Positions 56,001-64,000 of a DNA stretch of 64,000 nt are shown piece after piece (position 1 is the stretch's first letter; each line of letters starts with the position of its first letter). The position numbers were made by a program, and so were the translations under genes. The notes beneath the pieces are model-generated. The model worked only from the letters and a program-made list of their open reading frames with translations, did not search any database and had not been told where the DNA came from. Source of the DNA: Acholoe squamosa (lineage: Eukaryota > Annelida > Polychaeta > Phyllodocida > Polynoidae). Location of the stretch: NCBI GenBank assembly GCA_949317995.1, contig OX439044.1, forward strand, positions 27,600,733 through 27,664,732, written 5' to 3'.

Positions 56001-59000
56001 TTTATATTGCTGTCGGAGTGGTCTGCAGGCCGCGCTGCAGGTTCATTTCAGTCTAGGCCCACTGGCATGGTGCAGATTATTTTGATAGGCCCGATTTATT
56101 TTTTACCTTATTCTTAACAGGGTATGCATATCATATCTGTGTAGTATTGGCCACTTGCAGCTAGTCTAGGTAGTACAGAGAGGGGTTATTTTTGCGCTTT
56201 GACATATCATCTGTATTAGTTAAGTTAGGCACTGACACCGCAAATGGTATATCTACCGCTTCAAGGAAACTATCCAGGGTATAATATTTTGGGACATTTC
56301 TTTGAAATCATCTAGAAATGTAGTATTGTATAACCCAGTATCCATGTTATGTACTCTCACAAATCTTCCCAGGCATGGCATGTGAATATTGTGTACTTTT
56401 TGCAGTGATTTTTATGTATTTTTCTACAATTTTTCATAATTTGTCAATTATATCCACAGTAAACTACAACAAGGACACTTACACCATATAGAGCAAGATC
56501 AAAAGAATATCCATGCCAAATTTGATGGTCCTAGAGGCACTGCTTGTCATGAAAATGACTCAAAGATGAAGAGGGCGGTGTCCTCGGACAGAGACATAGA
56601 AATCAGGCTGATTTTGGGTATAACTTGGCCTGAAAGGCACCCTATATCATGAGATAGAGTGGTCCAAGGAGCATAAAACCTAGGGGCCTGTGTAAAAACA
56701 TCTATTGGATTATAAAAATCTCAATTATAGACAAGACATGCACACAGCCCATTAATAGTAGGTCTCAGTGAAGGAAATCCCGCAGAAAACCGGAAGTCAT
56801 ATACGATTGTGGTCAGAAGTGAATACTGCAGGCACACTGAATGGTCAATAACCATGTTGAAAATAATGCCAATAAATATAAAACCACTACACATGTTGTT
56901 GAACATTTGCTGCTTTGGATAAAATACCAGGAGGGCATTTCTCAAAGTGCTTACCCATTTTTTCAAAGGTTAGATTGGAAATAGTGAATCTACATTTTAT
57001 TCAGTGCAGATTTAGGCAGAATCAGGGTGTTTTTACGCGATAGTCCAGTGCTCAAAATTTTCGTGGTCAATTCATATTTTAAGTCAGCCTATATTATGAA
57101 GGAAAGATGTATCTATTAATTCTGGGGTGATTTTTAGAAAATGAACATGTTCCAATGGGTGCTATCGCGTTTCGCGCTACATTAAATTATAGTGCGGAAC
57201 CAATTCCTTCTGTGAGACCTAAAGCATACATGGGGGATTAGCATGAAGAAGGAAAAAACCCTTCAAATCAGTTCTTTTCTATATTAATTATTTAGAGAAG
57301 GATTGGTTTTGCCAAATTCTATGGAAAATATGTTCATAGGTCTCTAAAATGTGTCCAAAATCAAGGAAAAATCATGTTTATATTGCTGTCGGAGTGGTCT
57401 GCAGGCCGCGCTGCAGGTTCATTTCAGTCTAGGCCCACTGGCATGGTGCAGATTATTTTGATAGGCCCGATTTATTTTTTACCTTATTCTTAACAGGGTA
57501 TGCATATCATATCTGTGTAGTATTGGCCACTTGCAGCTAGTCTAGGTAGTACAGAGAGGGGTTATTTTTGCGCTTTGACATATCATCTGTATTAGTTAAG
57601 TTAGGCACTGACACCGCAAATGGTATATCTACCGCTTCAAGGAAACTATCCAGGGTATAATATTTTGGGACATTTCTTTGAAATCATCTAGAAATGTAGT
57701 ATTGTATAACCCAGTATCCATGTTATGTACTCTCACAAATCTTCCCAGGCATGGCATGTGAATATTGTGTACTTTTTGCAGTGATTTTTATGTATTTTTC
57801 TACAATTTTTCATAATTTGTCAATTATATCCACAGTAAACTACAACAAGGACACTTACACCATATAGAGCAAGATCAAAAGAATATCCATGCCAAATTTG
57901 ATGGTCCTAGAGGCACTGCTTGTCATGAAAATGACTCAAAGATGAAGAGGGCGGTGTCCTCGGACAGAGACATAGAAATCAGGCTGATTTTGGGTATAAC
58001 TTGGCCTGAAAGGCACCCTATATCATGAGATAGAGTGGTCCAAGGAGCATAAAACCTAGGGGCCTGTGTAAAAACATCTATTGGATTATAAAAATCTCAA
58101 TTATAGACAAGACATGCACACAGCCCATTAATAGTAAAGCATACATGGGGGATTAGCATGAAGAAGGAAAAAACCCTTCAAATCAGTTCTTTTCTATATT
58201 AATTATTTAGAGAAGGATTGGTTTTGCCAAATTCTATGGAAAATATGTTCATAGGTCTCTAAAATGTGTCCAAAATCAAGGAAAAATCATGTTTATATTG
58301 CTGTCGGAGTGGTCTGCAGGCCGCGCTGCAGGTTCATTTCAGTCTAGGCCCACTGGCATGGTGCAGATTATTTTGATAGGCCCGATTTATTTTTTACCTT
58401 ATTCTTAACAGGGTATGCATATCATATCTGTGTAGTATTGGCCACTTGCAGCTAGTCTAGGTAGTACAGAGAGGGGTTATTTTTGCGCTTTGACATATCA
58501 TCTGTATTAGTTAAGTTAGGCACTGACACCGCAAATGGTATATCTACCGCTTCAAGGAAACTATCCAGGGTATAATATTTTGGGACATTTCTTTGAAATC
58601 ATCTAGAAATGTAGTATTGTATAACCCAGTATCCATGTTATGTACTCTCACAAATCTTCCCAGGCATGGCATGTGAATATTGTGTACTTTTTGCAGTGAT
58701 TTTTATGTATTTTTCTACAATTTTTCATAATTTGTCAATTATATCCACAGTAAACTACAACAAGGACACTTACACCATATAGAGCAAGATCAAAAGAATA
58801 TCCATGCCAAATTTGATGGTCCTAGAGGCACTGCTTGTCATGAAAATGACTCAAAGATGAAGAGGGCGGTGTCCTCGGACAGAGACATAGAAATCAGGCT
58901 GATTTTGGGTATAACTTGGCCTGAAAGGCACCCTATATCATGAGATAGAGTGGTCCAAGGAGCATAAAACCTAGGGGCCTGTGTAAAAACATCTATTGGA

Positions 59001-62000
59001 TTATAAAAATCTCAATTATAGACAAGACATGCACACAGCCCATTAATAGTAGGTCTCAGTGAAGGAAATCCCGCAGAAAACCGGAAGTCATATACGATTG
59101 TGGTCAGAAGTGAATACTGCAGGCACACTGAATGGTCAATAACCATGTTGAAAATAATGCCAATAAATATAAAACCACTACACATGTTGTTGAACATTTG
59201 CTGCTTTGGATAAAATACCAGGAGGGCATTTCTCAAAGTGCTTACCCATTTTTTCAAAGGTTAGATTGGAAATAGTGAATCTACATTTTATTCAGTGCAG
59301 ATTTAGGCAGAATCAGGGTGTTTTTACGCGATAGTCCAGTGCTCAAAATTTTCGTGGTCAATTCATATTTTAAGTCAGCCTATATTATGAAGGAAAGATG
59401 TATCTATTAATTCTGGGGTGATTTTTAGAAAATGAACATGTTCCAATGGGTGCTATCGCGTTTCGCGCTACATTAAATTATAGTGCGGAACCAATTCCTT
59501 CTGTGAGACCTAAAGCATACATGGGGGATTAGCATGAAGAAGGAAAAAACCCTTCAAATCAGTTCTTTTCTATATTAATTATTTAGAGAAGGATTGGTTT
59601 TGCCAAATTCTATGGAAAATATGTTCATAGGTCTCTAAAATGTGTCCAAAATCAAGGAAAAATCATGTTTATATTGCTGTCGGAGTGGTCTGCAGGCCGC
59701 GCTGCAGGTTCATTTCAGTCTAGGCCCACTGGCATGGTGCAGATTATTTTGATAGGCCCGATTTATTTTTTACCTTATTCTTAACAGGGTATGCATATCA
59801 TATCTGTGTAGTATTGGCCACTTGCAGCTAGTCTAGGTAGTACAGAGAGGGGTTATTTTTGCGCTTTGACATATCATCTGTATTAGTTAAGTTAGGCACT
59901 GACACCGCAAATGGTATATCTACCGCTTCAAGGAAACTATCCAGGGTATAATATTTTGGGACATTTCTTTGAAATCATCTAGAAATGTAGTATTGTATAA
60001 CCCAGTATCCATGTTATGTACTCTCACAAATCTTCCCAGGCATGGCATGTGAATATTGTGTACTTTTTGCAGTGATTTTTATGTATTTTTCTACAATTTT
60101 TCATAATTTGTCAATTATATCCACAGTAAACTACAACAAGGACACTTACACCATATAGAGCAAGATCAAAAGAATATCCATGCCAAATTTGATGGTCCTA
60201 GAGGCACTGCTTGTCATGAAAATGACTCAAAGATGAAGAGGGCGGTGTCCTCGGACAGAGACATAGAAATCAGGCTGATTTTGGGTATAACTTGGCCTGA
60301 AAGGCACCCTATATCATGAGATAGAGTGGTCCAAGGAGCATAAAACCTAGGGGCCTGTGTAAAAACATCTATTGGATTATAAAAATCTCAATTATAGACA
60401 AGACATGCACACAGCCCATTAATAGTAGGTCTCAGTGAAGGAAATCCCGCAGAAAACCGGAAGTCATATACGATTGTGGTCAGAAGTGAATACTGCAGGC
60501 ACACTGAATGGTCAATAACCATGTTGAAAATAATGCCAATAAATATAAAACCACTACACATGTTGTTGAACATTTGCTGCTTTGGATAAAATACCAGGAG
60601 GGCATTTCTCAAAGTGCTTACCCATTTTTTCAAAGGTTAGATTGGAAATAGTGAATCTACATTTTATTCAGTGCAGATTTAGGCAGAATCAGGGTGTTTT
60701 TACGCGATAGTCCAGTGCTCAAAATTTTCGTGGTCAATTCATATTTTAAGTCAGCCTATATTATGAAGGAAAGATGTATCTATTAATTCTGGGGTGATTT
60801 TTAGAAAATGAACATGTTCCAATGGGTGCTATCGCGTTTCGCGCTACATTAAATTATAGTGCGGAACCAATTCCTTCTGTGAGACCTAAAGCATACATGG
60901 GGGATTAGCATGAAGAAGGAAAAAACCCTTCAAATCAGTTCTTTTCTATATTAATTATTTAGAGAAGGATTGGTTTTGCCAAATTCTATGGAAAATATGT
61001 TCATAGGTCTCTAAAATGTGTCCAAAATCAAGGAAAAATCATGTTTATATTGCTGTCGGAGTGGTCTGCAGGCCGCGCTGCAGGTTCATTTCAGTCTAGG
61101 CCCACTGGCATGGTGCAGATTATTTTGATAGGCCCGATTTATTTTTTACCTTATTCTTAACAGGGTATGCATATCATATCTGTGTAGTATTGGCCACTTG
61201 CAGCTAGTCTAGGTAGTACAGAGAGGGGTTATTTTTGCGCTTTGACATATCATCTGTATTAGTTAAGTTAGGCACTGACACCGCAAATGGTATATCTACC
61301 GCTTCAAGGAAACTATCCAGGGTATAATATTTTGGGACATTTCTTTGAAATCATCTAGAAATGTAGTATTGTATAACCCAGTATCCATGTTATGTACTCT
61401 CACAAATCTTCCCAGGCATGGCATGTGAATATTGTGTACTTTTTGCAGTGATTTTTATGTATTTTTCTACAATTTTTCATAATTTGTCAATTATATCCAC
61501 AGTAAACTACAACAAGGACACTTACACCATATAGAGCAAGATCAAAAGAATATCCATGCCAAATTTGATGGTCCTAGAGGCACTGCTTGTCATGAAAATG
61601 ACTCAAAGATGAAGAGGGCGGTGTCCTCGGACAGAGACATAGAAATCAGGCTGATTTTGGGTATAACTTGGCCTGAAAGGCACCCTATATCATGAGATAG
61701 AGTGGTCCAAGGAGCATAAAACCTAGGGGCCTGTGTAAAAACATCTATTGGATTATAAAAATCTCAATTATAGACAAGACATGCACACAGCCCATTAATA
61801 GTAGGTCTCAGTGAAGGAAATCCCGCAGAAAACCGGAAGTCATATACGATTGTGGTCAGAAGTGAATACTGCAGGCACACTGAATGGTCAATAACCATGT
61901 TGAAAATAATGCCAATAAATATAAAACCACTACACATGTTGTTGAACATTTGCTGCTTTGGATAAAATACCAGGAGGGCATTTCTCAAAGTGCTTACCCA

Positions 62001-64000
62001 TTTTTTCAAAGGTTAGATTGGAAATAGTGAATCTACATTTTATTCAGTGCAGATTTAGGCAGAATCAGGGTGTTTTTACGCGATAGTCCAGTGCTCAAAA
62101 TTTTCGTGGTCAATTCATATTTTAAGTCAGCCTATATTATGAAGGAAAGATGTATCTATTAATTCTGGGGTGATTTTTAGAAAATGAACATGTTCCAATG
62201 GGTGCTATCGCGTTTCGCGCTACATTAAATTATAGTGCGGAACCAATTCCTTCTGTGAGACCTAAAGCATACATGGGGGATTAGCATGAAGAAGGAAAAA
62301 ACCCTTCAAATCAGTTCTTTTCTATATTAATTATTTAGAGAAGGATTGGTTTTGCCAAATTCTATGGAAAATATGTTCATAGGTCTCTAAAATGTGTCCA
62401 AAATCAAGGAAAAATCATGTTTATATTGCTGTCGGAGTGGTCTGCAGGCCGCGCTGCAGGTTCATTTCAGTCTAGGCCCACTGGCATGGTGCAGATTATT
62501 TTGATAGGCCCGATTTATTTTTTACCTTATTCTTAACAGGGTATGCATATCATATCTGTGTAGTATTGGCCACTTGCAGCTAGTCTAGGTAGTACAGAGA
62601 GGGGTTATTTTTGCGCTTTGACATATCATCTGTATTAGTTAAGTTAGGCACTGACACCGCAAATGGTATATCTACCGCTTCAAGGAAACTATCCAGGGTA
62701 TAATATTTTGGGACATTTCTTTGAAATCATCTAGAAATGTAGTATTGTATAACCCAGTATCCATGTTATGTACTCTCACAAATCTTCCCAGGCATGGCAT
62801 GTGAATATTGTGTACTTTTTGCAGTGATTTTTATGTATTTTTCTACAATTTTTCATAATTTGTCAATTATATCCACAGTAAACTACAACAAGGACACTTA
62901 CACCATATAGAGCAAGATCAAAAGAATATCCATGCCAAATTTGATGGTCCTAGAGGCACTGCTTGTCATGAAAATGACTCAAAGATGAAGAGGGCGGTGT
63001 CCTCGGACAGAGACATAGAAATCAGGCTGATTTTGGGTATAACTTGGCCTGAAAGGCACCCTATATCATGAGATAGAGTGGTCCAAGGAGCATAAAACCT
63101 AGGGGCCTGTGTAAAAACATCTATTGGATTATAAAAATCTCAATTATAGACAAGACATGCACACAGCCCATTAATAGTAGGTCTCAGTGAAGGAAATCCC
63201 GCAGAAAACCGGAAGTCATATACGATTGTGGTCAGAAGTGAATACTGCAGGCACACTGAATGGTCAATAACCATGTTGAAAATAATGCCAATAAATATAA
63301 AACCACTACACATGTTGTTGAACATTTGCTGCTTTGGATAAAATACCAGGAGGGCATTTCTCAAAGTGCTTACCCATTTTTTCAAAGGTTAGATTGGAAA
63401 TAGTGAATCTACATTTTATTCAGTGCAGATTTAGGCAGAATCAGGGTGTTTTTACGCGATAGTCCAGTGCTCAAAATTTTCGTGGTCAATTCATATTTTA
63501 AGTCAGCCTATATTATGAAGGAAAGATGTATCTATTAATTCTGGGGTGATTTTTAGAAAATGAACATGTTCCAATGGGTGCTATCGCGTTTCGCGCTACA
63601 TTAAATTATAGTGCGGAACCAATTCCTTCTGTGAGACCTAAAGCATACATGGGGGATTAGCATGAAGAAGGAAAAAACCCTTCAAATCAGTTCTTTTCTA
63701 TATTAATTATTTAGAGAAGGATTGGTTTTGCCAAATTCTATGGAAAATATGTTCATAGGTCTCTAAAATGTGTCCAAAATCAAGGAAAAATCATGTTTAT
63801 ATTGCTGTCGGAGTGGTCTGCAGGCCGCGCTGCAGGTTCATTTCAGTCTAGGCCCACTGGCATGGTGCAGATTATTTTGATAGGCCCGATTTATTTTTTA
63901 CCTTATTCTTAACAGGGTATGCATATCATATCTGTGTAGTATTGGCCACTTGCAGCTAGTCTAGGTAGTACAGAGAGGGGTTATTTTTGCGCTTTGACAT
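53092..64000 (+). repeat. Satellite array: 1,376-bp monomer with a 915-bp deletion form
   Basis: Each full monomer starts TAGGTCTCAGTGAAGG. Full units start at about 53,092, 54,468, 56,759, 59,050, 60,426, 61,802 and 63,178 (cut by the window end). Two short 915-bp units, starting near 55,844 and 58,135, lack the first 461 bp and begin AAGCATACATGGGGG. No base differences were seen among the copies in the stretches I compared. An 81-codon minus-strand frame recurs in each full unit and looks like a by-product of the repeat. The monomer has no recognised domain, tRNA or 5S feature. Confidence 0.95.

Noticed and set aside
53084-63385. Recurring 81-codon minus-strand frame in each satellite monomer (with a 71-codon variant in the first)
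   Set aside because: It recurs only because the monomer recurs, has no recognised domain, and the 915-bp units lack it. The first copy has a different end because it crosses the array edge.

Overview
The window is eukaryotic, most likely from a marine invertebrate. The evidence is one intron-bearing metazoan gene (a METTL1-type tRNA guanine-N7 methyltransferase with GT/AG splice sites), dense transposable elements, minisatellites and long satellites, and no bacterial-style gene packing. I cannot name the species.

Layout. 1-278: one arm of a repeat that returns inverted at 52,479-52,756. 317-612: a TIR MITE. 715-1440: a degenerate 'ATGTAGCC' tandem repeat. 3,472-6,528 (minus): METTL1, five coding exons, first exon not found. 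8.1-9.3 kb: a (TA)n tract followed by a dense cluster of the palindrome TGCCC-N3-GGGCA. 9.5-10.2 kb: a LINE 3' fragment abutting a MITE. 10.4-12.6 kb: a palindrome-rich, G-run-rich repeat element and a ~168-bp satellite block. 12.7-15.5 kb (minus): a broken SWIM-zinc-finger/MULE-like gene. 15.6-16.8 kb: a second satellite block. 17.5-32.2 kb: a 38-bp minisatellite carrying a retroposon with an 11-bp target duplication and a 12.3-kb LTR retrotransposon (element 1, minus). 32.9-36.2 kb: an LTR-like unit, a third satellite block and an inverted copy of the palindrome-rich element. 36.2-38.9 kb: unassigned DNA with AGGTCA repeats. 38.9-51.7 kb: a second LTR retrotransposon (element 2, plus). 53.1 kb to the end: a tandem array of a 1,376-bp monomer with a recurring 915-bp deletion form.

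The most interesting system is the pair of related giant Ty3/gypsy elements. Both have LTRs of the form TGTAGGGGC...CATTACA, a tRNA-His-like primer site, a 4-bp target duplication, a long coiled-coil Gag with a CCHC knuckle, and a candidate -1 frameshift site directly before the gag stop. Each then has a protease-RT-RNase H-integrase region and, in the env position, a ~980-1160 codon third ORF (ORF3). ORF3 has no visible signal peptide or membrane segment. It carries a conserved Cys-rich motif, two C2H2-like fingers and a C-terminal coiled coil. Element 1 has LTRs with no difference that I can see, intact gag and ORF3, but a badly broken pol; it looks like a recently trans-mobilised defective copy. 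Element 2 is older (seven LTR differences), with five in-frame stops and a small RNase H deletion.
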